A DNA stretch of 64,000 nt from JANQEU01 sp965601455 (GTDB lineage: Bacteria; Bacteroidota; Bacteroidia; Cytophagales; Cyclobacteriaceae): NCBI GenBank assembly GCA_965601455.1, contig OZ271831.1, positions 496,001 through 560,000 of the forward strand. The letters are read 5' to 3'. The notes under the pieces were generated by a model, which made no database searches, was not told the origin of the DNA, and was given only the letters and a program-made list of their open reading frames with translations. The position numbers were made by a program, and so were the translations under genes. Shown piece after piece: positions 44,723 through 54,434 of this stretch (within the stretch, counting starts at the first letter, position 1; every line of letters starts with the position of its first letter).

Positions 44723-45832
44723 TTATTTGTTATCCTTTGATTGGGTATCATCGAATGTCGGAAGCAGTATGTTGTTCATTATGGCAAATGGAAGTTTGTC
44801 TTCCTGTGAATTATAGGCTTCACCGGTAAATACCGCAACAATATCCATCTCCGGAATTACCATTATGTATTGCCCACCATTGCCTGTGGCTGTTTTAGAC
44901 ATATAGGTTTTACCATTTACGTTAAAAGGAATGTTCCACCATAGGTATCCATACTCGATGTTTGTGATCGTTGTTTTGGCTGTTGTAGCGTCCTGAATCC
45001 AATTTGCAGATACTATCTGTTCACCCATCCAGACTCCTTCATTTAATACCAATTGACCAATTTTAGCCATGTCCCTGGGTTTGAGAGATAGCCTTTTTCC
45101 CGATGCTATTACTTGTTTTTCTTCTGTATGATCCCACCTCAGACTCTCTATCCCCAATGGCCTAAATAGGTATTGTTCAGCAAATTCATCAAGACCCATA
45201 CCTGATGCCTGACTGACTATTTCCGCCATGATAATGACACCCATCGAACAATAATTTGATACCTCTCCATGATTATTAATCATTGGAAGATCCAGGGTAT
45301 ACTGAATCCAATCCTCTTTCTTATAGACTCGATCCTCCTGACCCTTTGATTTTTTATCCCAATCGTTGCAATCCCATCCTGCTGACATGGTAATGAGATG
45401 TTTGATTGTGATCTCGTTTTTGCGTTCATCAAGATTTTTCCTGGGTTCATGACTCTTTAAATACTTAGATATTGGTTCGTTGATGTCTTCAATCATTCCT
45501 TTATCGATGGCTATTCCTAGTAAAAGCGACTTGATACTTTTATTCACTGATCGAAGATCATGGATGGTCTTTGCATCATATCCGTTGAAGTACTCATCAA
45601 TGATCAATTCGTTGTTTTTGATTAGCAATACACTATTGAGTTTATGCTCTTGATTGATAATTTCATTGAAGAAAGCATAAAGGGCAGTTGTATCAAGGGC
45701 GGTTGATTTCAAATCATTTGTTCTCCATCCGTCCCCAAGTTCCTCAGGCTGAGAATACATATATTCTCTCTGAGCGAAGCAAGAAATGCCTGCAATCAAT
45801 GCAAGTATTGAGAGGTTAATTCTTCTTTTCAT
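44723..45832 (-). CDS. Beta-lactamase-related serine hydrolase, secreted
   Basis: The 369-residue protein has a signal-type N-terminus (to about residue 20, ending CFAQ) and the SxxK box SVNK (S95-K98) in LRSVNKSIKSLL. The second box is NYCSMG (Y194-C-S), where the third position is Ser in place of the usual Asn. The distal box is GNGGQYIMV. It is a beta-lactamase-fold hydrolase; whether it is active on lactams or peptides cannot be told. It stands alone. Confidence 0.82.
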   Translation of the reverse strand: MKRRINLSILALIAGISCFAQREYMYSQPEELGDGWRTNDLKSTALDTTALYAFFNEIINQEHKLNSVLLIKNNELIIDEYFNGYDAKTIHDLRSVNKSIKSLLLGIAIDKGMIEDINEPISKYLKSHEPRKNLDERKNEITIKHLITMSAGWDCNDWDKKSKGQEDRVYKKEDWIQYTLDLPMINNHGEVSNYCSMGVIIMAEIVSQASGMGLDEFAEQYLFRPLGIESLRWDHTEEKQVIASGKRLSLKPRDMAKIGQLVLNEGVWMGEQIVSANWIQDATTAKTTITNIEYGYLWWNIPFNVNGKTYMSKTATGNGGQYIMVIPEMDIVAVFTGEAYNSQEDKLPFAIMNNILLPTFDDTQSKDNK

Positions 45833-45983
45833 AATGAATCAGGACATCTACCTACGATCTTTGGGTATTTGTAAGTAGTAACCTTTTTTATTCCACAAAA
45901 CCTTATTCTGGAAGTATATTTCGAGTTTGGAAAGTGAAATCTGCTGATCATTCTGTTGTCCATAGTCTCGCAGGCCTCTCTAC

Positions 45984-46268
45984 CTAGTCGATTGCATCGG
46001 TTTCCATTTTGGATAGTTCTTGCTTCAAGACATTGTGCAGGTACATTACATCGGTACGCCAACCGCTTCGATTTTTTTTCATGAAGACCAAACCAAATGA
46101 TAAAAGTGAGTTTACGGTAAATGTCTGTTGTTCTATACTGATGTTAAATGTAGGATCAATTAATAAGAACTGTCTGCCCCAGCCATCAAACCAGATAGTA
46201 TTCTCATCTGTGTCTATCGGCCAGGTATGGAAATCTCGACTGTCGCTCATCACATTTCCTTTTGACAT
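45984..46268 (-). CDS. Small hypothetical protein
   Basis: An ATG at 46268 gives about 94 residues; a GTG at 46271 precedes it by one codon, and an ATG nearer the start of the conserved-looking part is also possible. The sequence has aromatic-rich RDFHTWPIDTDENTIWFDGWG and a helical C-terminus. The composition looks protein-like compared with the opposite strand. No family is recognised and no RBS is obvious. Confidence 0.5.
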   Translation of the reverse strand: MSKGNVMSDSRDFHTWPIDTDENTIWFDGWGRQFLLIDPTFNISIEQQTFTVNSLLSFGLVFMKKNRSGWRTDVMYLHNVLKQELSKMETDAID

Positions 46269-46315
46269 CACTTGTGCTCTTTCTAGATTGAGACTCTAAA
46301 ATTCAAAATATAATT

Positions 46316-49300
46316 ATGACTCGGATTTTATCATTAACCTTAACATTATCTCTGATTGCGCTCGTTACGGTAGCGCAGGAAGTTGATAGCAAAACCTTTG
46401 CAGGTCTGAAATTTCGAAGTATTGGCCCGGCACTGACTTCTGGTCGAGTGGCCGATATAGCCATTCATCCCGACAATGAGAATGTTTGGTATGTGGCTGT
46501 GGGTTCTGGTGGCGTCTGGAAAACAGTGAACTCCGGCACAACCTGGACTCCCATTTTTGATGGTCAGGAAAGCTACTCCATTGGTTGTGTTACCATTGAT
46601 CCCAATAATTCTGAAACTATTTGGGTAGGGACAGGAGAAAATGTAGGGGGCCGGCACGTAGGGTTCGGTGATGGCATTTACGTCAGTTATGATGGCGGTA
46701 AAACGTGGAAAAATAAAGGACTTGGATCTTCGGAGCACCTTTCTAAGATAATTGTTCACCCAACCAATTCTGATGTCATTTGGGTGGCAGCCCAGGGCCC
46801 ACTTTGGAGCCAAGGTGGCGAAAGGGGTCTGTACAAGTCTACCGACGGCGGAGATTCCTGGAAAAAAACACTGGGGGATAGCGAGTGGACCGGGGCAACA
46901 GATATTGTTATCGATCCGAGAAATCCGGACATTCTATATGCTGCAACCTGGCAAAGACATAGAACCGTAGCTGCCTTGATGGGAGGAGGTCCTGGTTCAG
47001 CAATCCACAAAAGCACGGATGGGGGTGAGACCTGGACAAAACTTAGTTCAGGATTGCCTCAGACATCTATGGGCAAAATAGGTTTGGCGATTTCGTATTT
47101 CAATCCCGACCAGGTATATGCGGTCATAGAAGAAATTAGAAGTAAGGGAGGGACATACATGACTACAAACCAGGGTGCCACCTGGACAAAAATGTCTGAT
47201 CAAATTTCCGGAGGAACAGGTCCGCATTACTATCAGGAACTCTATACTACACCCCATCAGGAAGGAAGATTGTATTTGATGAATAACGTAGTCATGATCT
47301 CCGATGATCACGGTAAGACTTTTAAGGCTATGAATGAGAACAAGAAACATGTGGATTCGCATGCCATGGCTTTCAAGATGTCAGACCCGAATTATGTACT
47401 CTTCGGAACGGATGGCGGATTGTATGAATCTTTTGATCTGACCAAAACATGGAAATACATCTCCAATCTTCCTGTAGTTCAGTACTACAAAGTCGCGGTG
47501 GATGATTCTGAACCTTTTTATAACGTATATGGCGGTACACAGGATAATGGAAGTCATGGAGGTCCATCAAGAACCGCTAGTTCAGCAGGAATTCGTAACG
47601 CGGACTGGTGGATTACGTTGACAGCAGATGGCCATCAAAGTGCTACGGAACCGGGAAACCCTGATATCACTTACGGGGAATTCCAACAAGGATGGCTTTG
47701 GAGAATCGATCAAACGACCGGTGAAACGGTGTTTATTCAGCCTCAACCAAAAGCCGGTGACCCTCATGAAAGATTTAATTGGGATGCCCCAATTTTAGTC
47801 AGTCCGCACAATCCCACCCGATTGTACTTCGCATCTTATCGTGTATGGAAGTCAGAAAATAGGGGAGACGACTGGACGGCTATATCCGGTGACTTAACCC
47901 GTAACCAGGAACGTCTGGGACTTCCAATTATGGGAAAAGTTCAAAGCTATGACAACGCCTGGGATGTTGGAGCCATGTCCAATTACAACACCATCACGTC
48001 ACTGGCAGAATCGCCCTTACAGGAAGGATTGATCTATGCAGGTACGGATGATGGAATTCTTCAGGTTACTGAAGATGGTGGTGAAAATTGGAGAAAAATT
48101 GAGCTTGGCAGTATAAAGGGAGTCCCGGCAACTCCTTTTGTGAACGATGTTCGGGCTGACTTACACGATGCGAATACGGTTTACCTGATCCTCGACAATC
48201 ACAAGTATGGGGATTTCAAACCTTATGTTTTAAAAAGCTCGGACAAAGGCAATACTTGGTCTCTTATCAATGGTAATTTACCCGCTAGACTCCTGACATG
48301 GAGAATCGTTCAGGATCATGAAAAGAAAGACTTACTGTTTTTAGCGACGGAATTTGGTGTTTATTTCTCAAATGATAGTGGTAGCAAATGGATTGAACTG
48401 ACAGGTGGCCTACCTACGATTTCCTTCAGAGACATAACCATTCAAAGAAGAGAAAATGACTTGGTTGGGGCATCGTTTGGTCGTGGTTTTTACATCCTGG
48501 ATGACATCTCTCCGTTGAGAGATTGGGATAATACTATGCAAAATGCTGAGGCTACAGTCTTTAGTACAAAACCGGCTTATTGGTACGTGCCTAAGGATGA
48601 AATCTATGGTCAGGGCAATGCTGATTATCAAGCAGAGAATCCACCATTCGGCGCTGTTTTTACCTATTACCTGAAGGATAAGTACAAATCTTTATCGGAC
48701 ACAAGGAAGGAATCGGAAAAGGATGTGAATACAAACATTCCGTTTCCAGGCTATGATGCTCTTGATAAGGAGCTAGCGCAAAATAAACCTATGGTTGTAC
48801 TAACTATTCGTGATGCAGACGGAAACGTTGTTAAGAACGTCACCGGTACGAATACTAAAGGGTTTAATAGGGTGGCGTGGGATCTGTCTTACGCCAAAAG
48901 AAGTGGTGAGCGACTTAAAGCCGAAGGAGGAGGCGGGTTCTTTTTCGGCGGTGGTGCGAAAGCTACTCCAGGCAACTACACGATGACTTTATCCAAAGTG
49001 ATAGACGGAGTTTGGACCGAATTGTCAGAGCCGCAGGAGTTTGAAGTAATTAAGCTCAGAGACGGGGCACTGCCAGGTAAGGATATAGCAGAGATCAATG
49101 CTTTCAGAGAGCGATTCGTGACGTTCCATCAAGAGCTAACTTCAGTAAGAACAGTCCTGTCACAGAGTCAATCTTTAGTAGATGCAATGAGTCGGGCTTT
49201 AACTAGTGCAACCAATCCGACAGCCGTATTAGTTAAATCAGTTGAAGATACCCGATTGGCTTTGTTAGAGCTGGACCGGAAAATGAATGGAAGCAAAGCT

Positions 49301-49543
49301 CGTGGAGAAGTGGGAGAGCGTAATCCACCAGCGCCAGGCGACGGTCTATTTGTTGGTATTATCGCATTGAGTAGTACTTATGGACCCACGGAGAATCACG
49401 TGGCCGCCTTTGAAAGGGCAGTCACTCAGTTGAGGGATCTTAAGTCAGAACTAAAAACTATTAGCGAAGATACTCTACCAAGCCTACGATCAGCCTTAAA
49501 GGATGCAGGAGCACCATGGATTGAAGGGGAAGGTTTAAGGTAG
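46316..49543 (+). CDS. Secreted VPS10/BNR-repeat beta-propeller protein
   Basis: The 1075-residue protein has a signal peptide (MTRILSLTLTLSLIALVTVAQ) and many BNR-like repeats of the type DGGKTWKN, DGGDSWKK, DGGETWTK and DGGENWRK across about residues 40-700. This is the sortilin/VPS10-like propeller found in many large Bacteroidetes secreted proteins. The C-terminal third has a separate, probably beta then helical part. No catalytic site can be named. It is followed by a strong hairpin (49559-49596). It has no recognisable T9SS tail. Confidence 0.85.
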   Translation: MTRILSLTLTLSLIALVTVAQEVDSKTFAGLKFRSIGPALTSGRVADIAIHPDNENVWYVAVGSGGVWKTVNSGTTWTPIFDGQESYSIGCVTIDPNNSETIWVGTGENVGGRHVGFGDGIYVSYDGGKTWKNKGLGSSEHLSKIIVHPTNSDVIWVAAQGPLWSQGGERGLYKSTDGGDSWKKTLGDSEWTGATDIVIDPRNPDILYAATWQRHRTVAALMGGGPGSAIHKSTDGGETWTKLSSGLPQTSMGKIGLAISYFNPDQVYAVIEEIRSKGGTYMTTNQGATWTKMSDQISGGTGPHYYQELYTTPHQEGRLYLMNNVVMISDDHGKTFKAMNENKKHVDSHAMAFKMSDPNYVLFGTDGGLYESFDLTKTWKYISNLPVVQYYKVAVDDSEPFYNVYGGTQDNGSHGGPSRTASSAGIRNADWWITLTADGHQSATEPGNPDITYGEFQQGWLWRIDQTTGETVFIQPQPKAGDPHERFNWDAPILVSPHNPTRLYFASYRVWKSENRGDDWTAISGDLTRNQERLGLPIMGKVQSYDNAWDVGAMSNYNTITSLAESPLQEGLIYAGTDDGILQVTEDGGENWRKIELGSIKGVPATPFVNDVRADLHDANTVYLILDNHKYGDFKPYVLKSSDKGNTWSLINGNLPARLLTWRIVQDHEKKDLLFLATEFGVYFSNDSGSKWIELTGGLPTISFRDITIQRRENDLVGASFGRGFYILDDISPLRDWDNTMQNAEATVFSTKPAYWYVPKDEIYGQGNADYQAENPPFGAVFTYYLKDKYKSLSDTRKESEKDVNTNIPFPGYDALDKELAQNKPMVVLTIRDADGNVVKNVTGTNTKGFNRVAWDLSYAKRSGERLKAEGGGGFFFGGGAKATPGNYTMTLSKVIDGVWTELSEPQEFEVIKLRDGALPGKDIAEINAFRERFVTFHQELTSVRTVLSQSQSLVDAMSRALTSATNPTAVLVKSVEDTRLALLELDRKMNGSKARGEVGERNPPAPGDGLFVGIIALSSTYGPTENHVAAFERAVTQLRDLKSELKTISEDTLPSLRSALKDAGAPWIEGEGLR

Positions 49544-49558
49544 TTTTAGACACCAAAT

Positions 49559-49596
49559 AGGTGCTAACCAAAAGGTAAGTCTATAGGTTAGCACCT
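49559..49596. terminator. Strong hairpin between convergent genes
   Basis: AGGTGCTAACC (49559-49569) and GGTTAGCACCT (49586-49596) form a perfect 11-bp stem with a 16-base loop, starting 16 bp after the stop at 49543. It lies between convergent genes (49543 plus and 49649 minus). The run after it is only mildly T-rich, so it might act as a bidirectional terminator or an RNA-stability structure. Confidence 0.6.
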
Positions 49597-49648
49597 GTTA
49601 TTCTAAAATTGAACTGCATGGTATTCCCGATTGTTGGTCACAAAGCTC

Positions 49649-50116
49649 TTATGTAGAAGACCGCACACAGTCCATCGTTCGTTTGAAAAATCCATCTCCC
49701 CTGACATCATCATTCCATGCCATGCTGGAAACTTTCCAGTCTTTTCCTGCTTTTATCAGCTGAATGCTATTGATACCAACAGCAGTGGGCTCCTCTTTTG
49801 GATTCGCTCTCACTTCGTAAAAACTATACCGATGCGCTATACGGTCGTAGATTTTTGTCTTATGATGTACTTCCCGATAGATCAATCCCTTATCGACCCC
49901 TGGTTCGTGACGATGCTCAAAGTGGTCGATAAATTCTTGAATAGTAAAGACCTGATGTGTTTCTTCATTGTAATTGATCAAAAGCCCTTCTTTCAGGAAT
50001 AACTCTTTGATCTTACCTAAATCAGGAAGGGATCCCTTTTCAATGGACATGGCCTCGAAAAGACTTTTGATGGTGTCATCCACTTCTAGGATCTCAGTTT
50101 TACCAGGATGGGACAT
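49649..50116 (-). CDS. NTF2-like protein
   Basis: The 155-residue protein has no signal peptide and follows the NTF2-like/DUF4440-like pattern: an N-terminal helix (TIKSLFEAMSIEKG), LKEGLLINYNEE and a final strand with SIQLIKAGKDWKVSSMAWND. No active-site motif is visible, so the function is unknown. It is convergent with the VPS10 gene and lies 66 bp from the GNAT gene on the same strand. Confidence 0.65.
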   Translation of the reverse strand: MSHPGKTEILEVDDTIKSLFEAMSIEKGSLPDLGKIKELFLKEGLLINYNEETHQVFTIQEFIDHFEHRHEPGVDKGLIYREVHHKTKIYDRIAHRYSFYEVRANPKEEPTAVGINSIQLIKAGKDWKVSSMAWNDDVRGDGFFKRTMDCVRSST

Positions 50117-50182
50117 ATTTTTTTGTATCGGATTTAAAGCAAATTTTCGTGAAATTCTCCTGAATGTGGCCAGTCAATTGGA

Positions 50183-50623
50183 CTAATTTTTCTTTTTAAA
50201 ATAGAATAGTTCGGGGTCTCCTTCATCTAATCCGATTAATTCCCCTGCAAAAGAAAAACCAACTTTCGTTAATGCTTTTTGCATAGGTATGTTAGAACGA
50301 TTAGTGGAAGTAAACACTTTATCCGTTTTGCTTTGTTTACATAAATGATCAATAGCCAGTGCGCCAATACCTTTTCCTCTATAATTTTCAGCTAAAACAA
50401 TAAGCTCTATCCACCCCTGGTCAAAGAAGCGATAATCGAATATGACACAACCAACTATTCTGTCATCTACCAGGATGAGAAAACACTGTTTGTTCAAGAT
50501 TGCATTTCCAATCTTTTCTTCCCTCTTTAGTTTGATATGCTCCTCCTTATCGAGGTTGTAATCCAGGTCTACAACTGTCACCTTGTCCCTCGTTGTTGCT
50601 TTTCTTAGCCTAACCGTTTCCAT
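50183..50623 (-). CDS. GNAT-family N-acetyltransferase
   Basis: The 146-residue protein has GNAT motif A, LAENYRGKGIGALAIDHL, for acetyl-CoA binding, and the C-terminal NIPMQKALTKVGFSFAGEL typical of motif B. The substrate cannot be inferred. It is preceded by no clear operon partner. Confidence 0.85.
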   Translation of the reverse strand: METVRLRKATTRDKVTVVDLDYNLDKEEHIKLKREEKIGNAILNKQCFLILVDDRIVGCVIFDYRFFDQGWIELIVLAENYRGKGIGALAIDHLCKQSKTDKVFTSTNRSNIPMQKALTKVGFSFAGELIGLDEGDPELFYFKKKN

Positions 50624-50671
50624 TTTCTTGTGGAATTTACCTTTCCATGAAAGAACGGGTACTCCTTCGCT

Positions 50672-51571
50672 CTAGAGCCCGAGCTTATCCATTCGTTCTT
50701 TTTCATACCTACTATCCTCAGCCGGGTATCTAAGTTGTCCTTCATATAGGCCGGAATCTTTTGCAAGTGCCCAAATTAAACTTTCACCCGCGTGAATGGT
50801 GGTCATTTTGAAAACAGGGTCTTGAAATGCCTTATCCGCTGAAATCACCTTCCAACCTTGTGCTTTGAACATGGCTATGAGGTCATCCAGGAACAGAGCA
50901 GCTGCTAGGTTATGATGAAGAAGTAAGGTGTGATCGATGTGCCTTCCTGTTAGTTCAAAGGACAAGTTTTCGTAGTAGTTGGCGCGTTCAAGGAGATGCT
51001 CCAGATAAAAATTCCTAAATCCTTCAATGTCAGCATTCGGATTTTGGTTTAACCTTTTGCCTAACCGACTGTTGATATACCAGTCGGAAGCATCGATGGT
51101 GACATGTCCGTTCCTATATCCATATGATTTCATGATTTGGCGAATGCTATCTATTTCTTCCCTGGTATTACCTTCTTTCAGATAAGGAAATCTGAATAGT
51201 TTGGTATAGTTGCTATATATCCGAATTAAAGAGTCAGCCTTTAAGAGTTCTGTTCGAAAGTTTTCAGCGGTAATTTCTGCCTTGTTAAAATTTGGATGAG
51301 AATAGGTATGATTAGCTATGAAGTGACCTTTGTCGTTCCACGACTCCAGTAAATACTTGCCTTTATTAGTCGATTTCCCCTTGGTGTTAACGAAGAAGAC
51401 AGCTTTAATTTCTGATTTATCTAAAGCATTCAAAATCATAGTATTCCATTCTTCAAGCTCGTAGTTGGCACTGTTTGATGTGCTTCCATCATCAAAAGTG
51501 AGGCTTACAGTGGGCTGAGCCATGGAAGTAAAAAAACAAAGGAGTGCTGTCGTGAAAAATATATATTTCAT
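50672..51571 (-). CDS. Secreted polysaccharide deacetylase-like protein
   Basis: The 299-residue protein has a signal peptide (ending TSMAQ) and the NodB-like deacetylase motifs: TFDDGS (motif 1), NHTYSHPNF (metal His pair) and RFPYLKEG (motif 3). It may remove acetyl groups from peptidoglycan, chitin-like or other polysaccharides. It carries the metal ligands and is expected to be active. It lies 48 bp before the GNAT gene on the same strand, but there is no obvious pathway link. Confidence 0.85.
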   Translation of the reverse strand: MKYIFFTTALLCFFTSMAQPTVSLTFDDGSTSNSANYELEEWNTMILNALDKSEIKAVFFVNTKGKSTNKGKYLLESWNDKGHFIANHTYSHPNFNKAEITAENFRTELLKADSLIRIYSNYTKLFRFPYLKEGNTREEIDSIRQIMKSYGYRNGHVTIDASDWYINSRLGKRLNQNPNADIEGFRNFYLEHLLERANYYENLSFELTGRHIDHTLLLHHNLAAALFLDDLIAMFKAQGWKVISADKAFQDPVFKMTTIHAGESLIWALAKDSGLYEGQLRYPAEDSRYEKERMDKLGL

Positions 51572-51673
51572 AATGTCCTTATATGGAATACTCTATTGTG
51601 TGTCAGACAAAGGTTGCTTTGATTTTATCGAGTGACTGGTTACCAAAAAGTGTCATCGATGCCTAACAGGGAG

Positions 51674-52660
51674 CTAGTTCATCGAAGGTGTTATAACTAG
51701 TTTACGAAAGTCAATCGGCCCATGATCCCCCTGGATCATTATTGGTCCAGGTTCACCTTCGTTGCTATTGAGAGATCCACCAGTTATTCCGGGAATAGGT
51801 CGGTTTGAAATCACTTCTACTCCATTATGAATGACAGTCACATGTCGACCGACTAACGTAATTTCATAGGTTTGCCATTCTCCAGGATTTTTCGCCGCAT
51901 TTACAGAGGGAGCGATAAAACCGTAAATACCTCCAATACTAACTTCATCGGCCTTTCTTCCCGAATCTTCAATCTGGAGTTCATAGCGACCACGAAGGTA
52001 AATCCCGCTGTTGCTTCCCTCGGGATATCTGAATTCTACACTAAGCTTAAAGTCATTAAATTCTTGTTTGGAAACCAGGTTACCACCTTTTTCGGTATTC
52101 ATCATGATACCATCAACCATTTTGAACTTGCTATTATCAGGAATAATCCAGCTATCCATATTGCCAGTCAATAAATTAACCGGATCGTCCCAAGTTGGTA
52201 GTGTTTCTCTCTCGAGACTCGGCGCTCGAACGCCAGTGAATTTGAGCTTGTTCCCGTCAAGAACCTGGTGGCCGGAAAGCTTGTCGTCTTTCAAGGTGAA
52301 TTCAAAATAGATATCGTCTATATCCATCCATTGAGGAGGAATGGTGAAGTAATACTTATCTTCTGCGGCATTGTAATTGATCTTCGCGATAGGTCTTGCA
52401 CTACCTTCGTATCCTACATAGTACCCGACTAATGTTGAAAGTCCAGACAGTTTTATTTTTAGCCATCCAGGAAAGCCGTCCGAAGCCATTAAGCCATGCC
52501 TGAATATTCCTAGATTCTTTAGCTGATCCTCACTCATTGTGATCGTTAGGTCCCAACTGCCAATAAGTTGTGAATCACTTTCTACCCGTTGTGCATGTAG
52601 CGCAGAACAATGGATTATTGCAAAAAAAATCAGGAAAAACAAAGCTTTATAATTTTTCAT
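51674..52660 (-). CDS. Secreted DUF1080 (3-keto-disaccharide hydrolase-like) protein
   Basis: The 328-residue protein has a signal peptide (ending ALHAQ), a first beta-rich part (SQLIGSWDLTITM...) and a C-terminal DUF1080 concanavalin-like domain with FNDFKLSVEFRYPEGSNSGIYL and GEWQTYEITLVG. DUF1080 members include 3-keto-disaccharide hydrolases and sugar-binding proteins. It is in the envelope. The substrate is unknown. Confidence 0.85.
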   Translation of the reverse strand: MKNYKALFFLIFFAIIHCSALHAQRVESDSQLIGSWDLTITMSEDQLKNLGIFRHGLMASDGFPGWLKIKLSGLSTLVGYYVGYEGSARPIAKINYNAAEDKYYFTIPPQWMDIDDIYFEFTLKDDKLSGHQVLDGNKLKFTGVRAPSLERETLPTWDDPVNLLTGNMDSWIIPDNSKFKMVDGIMMNTEKGGNLVSKQEFNDFKLSVEFRYPEGSNSGIYLRGRYELQIEDSGRKADEVSIGGIYGFIAPSVNAAKNPGEWQTYEITLVGRHVTVIHNGVEVISNRPIPGITGGSLNSNEGEPGPIMIQGDHGPIDFRKLVITPSMN

Positions 52661-52840
52661 AATAGTATTGCTTTAACGCTATAGATTTTGGATTAAATGA
52701 TTGGATCTAATATAAGAAACCTGCACGTGGACAGCAAGTACAAAAATCCATACTGCTTTTGACAGCATTCGTGATGGTAGTGAATTCGAGCTCATGTTTT
52801 TGCTGACAACGAAAAAGGACATCGAAACTATTGTTGTGCG

Positions 52841-54340
52841 ATGTGTTTGATGATCCGATCTAATCATATGCTCTTTTTTTGTGTAATCACTCTGATTTTT
52901 CCTAATCTGATTTATTCGCAGAATGTAAATCCCGGAGACGATGAGATTTTTAAGGAATTTGAAGTCACGGAAATCAGGGTAACAATGTCTGACTCGGACA
53001 TGAATTTCCTGCTCGCGGAAGAAAATGCCTACAGTAATGATTATGTGACTGCGGATGTGATGTTTTCTAACTCCGAGCTGACGAGGTCTACTGTTAATAA
53101 TGTTGGAATAAGACTTAGGGGTGGTACTTCAAGGGAAAGGCCTAAAAAAGCTTTCAAAATTGACTTCAAAGAGTTCGGTGGTGGACAATTTTATGGCTAT
53201 AAGAAAATTAATCTCAAACCAGAAGCAAATGACCCCTCATTGGTCAGAGAATTATTAACCATGCACTTATATCGGTTGATGAACGTACCAGCACCTCGAG
53301 TTGCACCTGCCGTACTTTACTTTAATGAGGAATACATGGGCGTCTACTTGATGGTTGAGCAGATCGATGATGAATTTGTAGATCGCAGATTTGGCGGAGA
53401 GGGGGGATACCTGTACAAATGTGGTATTGGCGCCACCCTGGAAGATGATGGCCAAGTCTATAATACTTTGCTCTTCGAGTCAAAGATGAATGAAGATACT
53501 GATGCCAGGGTAGAATTGGATTCATTTGTGACCGCTTTAAATACCATTAAGAGGTGGAACTTAAAGCGGGACTTCGAAAGGTATTTTGCCGTTGACAGAT
53601 ATTTGAGACAACTGGCTGTAGAAGCGATAACTGGGCATTGGGATGGTTATAGCTGGTTAAATAATAACTTCTATCTGTATTATAATGATGATGAGGGGCG
53701 ATTTGAGTTTATGCCGTACGATACAGATAGTACCTGGGGTATCGATTGGGTAAGTGAGGATTGGGCTACCCGTGACCTTACAAATTTCTACAAAGACGGT
53801 CGTCCTCGTCCACTGACATCAAGAATTCTTTCAGTAAAGGATTGGAACGCTCGATATATCATGTATTTAAATACGTTATTTGATAAGTACTTCACCCCCG
53901 AGTATTTGTATCCATTATTCGATCAATTAGAGGGTATTCTAGATCCTCATGTATTGATGGATGAACGATTTGATGATTCATTTGACTTTAGTTATGAGGA
54001 TTTCAAGGATTCTTTTGATCAATTTTCAGAAGGTCATGTTGAGTATGGATTGAGGAGTTTTGTCGAGACTAGAAGGTTAACAGGTATGTCTTCTATACCA
54101 GATATCGTTTTGGGAGTGTCCTATCATGATGAGAATTTAGTAGTGTATCCAAATCCAACATCAGATGGAACAATCTTTTTAAGTCAAAACATTTCCCTTG
54201 AAGTCAAAGTTTTTGACGTCAATGGTCGGCGGGTTAAGTCGGAATACTCCAAAGCCTCAGGCTCATTACAAATTTCTGGTAGTCCTGGAGTGTACTTCAT
54301 TCATGTCGGAGAACAGGTAAAAAAAGTAGTTAAGCAATAA
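52841..54340 (+). CDS. Secreted CotH kinase-family protein with T9SS C-terminal sorting tail
   Basis: The protein is 499 residues from the first ATG. The ATG at 52868 gives the most natural signal peptide (MLFFCVITLIFPNLIYSQ). The CotH kinase-like domain has KKINLKPEANDPSLVRELL, VYLMVEQIDDEF and MPYDTDSTWGIDW, which match the CotH/Fam20-like fold. The last 75 residues match the type A T9SS C-terminal domain (VVYPNPTSDG, VFDVNGRRV, GVYFIHV), so it should be exported and attached to or released from the cell surface. The kinase substrate is unknown. It shows that the organism has a type IX secretion system. Confidence 0.85.
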   Translation: MCLMIRSNHMLFFCVITLIFPNLIYSQNVNPGDDEIFKEFEVTEIRVTMSDSDMNFLLAEENAYSNDYVTADVMFSNSELTRSTVNNVGIRLRGGTSRERPKKAFKIDFKEFGGGQFYGYKKINLKPEANDPSLVRELLTMHLYRLMNVPAPRVAPAVLYFNEEYMGVYLMVEQIDDEFVDRRFGGEGGYLYKCGIGATLEDDGQVYNTLLFESKMNEDTDARVELDSFVTALNTIKRWNLKRDFERYFAVDRYLRQLAVEAITGHWDGYSWLNNNFYLYYNDDEGRFEFMPYDTDSTWGIDWVSEDWATRDLTNFYKDGRPRPLTSRILSVKDWNARYIMYLNTLFDKYFTPEYLYPLFDQLEGILDPHVLMDERFDDSFDFSYEDFKDSFDQFSEGHVEYGLRSFVETRRLTGMSSIPDIVLGVSYHDENLVVYPNPTSDGTIFLSQNISLEVKVFDVNGRRVKSEYSKASGSLQISGSPGVYFIHVGEQVKKVVKQ

Positions 54341-54434
54341 GTAATTGAAGGTCTGGCTATTGTGTTAAAGTGATATAAAATTGAATAAGGTTGACGTGTG
54401 AACAGATTTTCAAAATGCTAATACCTCATTTGAG

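Noticed and set aside
46009..46299. A 96-codon plus-strand frame opposite the small gene at 45984-46268
   Set aside because: The minus-strand product has a more protein-like composition (aromatic and charged runs); only one of the two overlapping frames is likely real.
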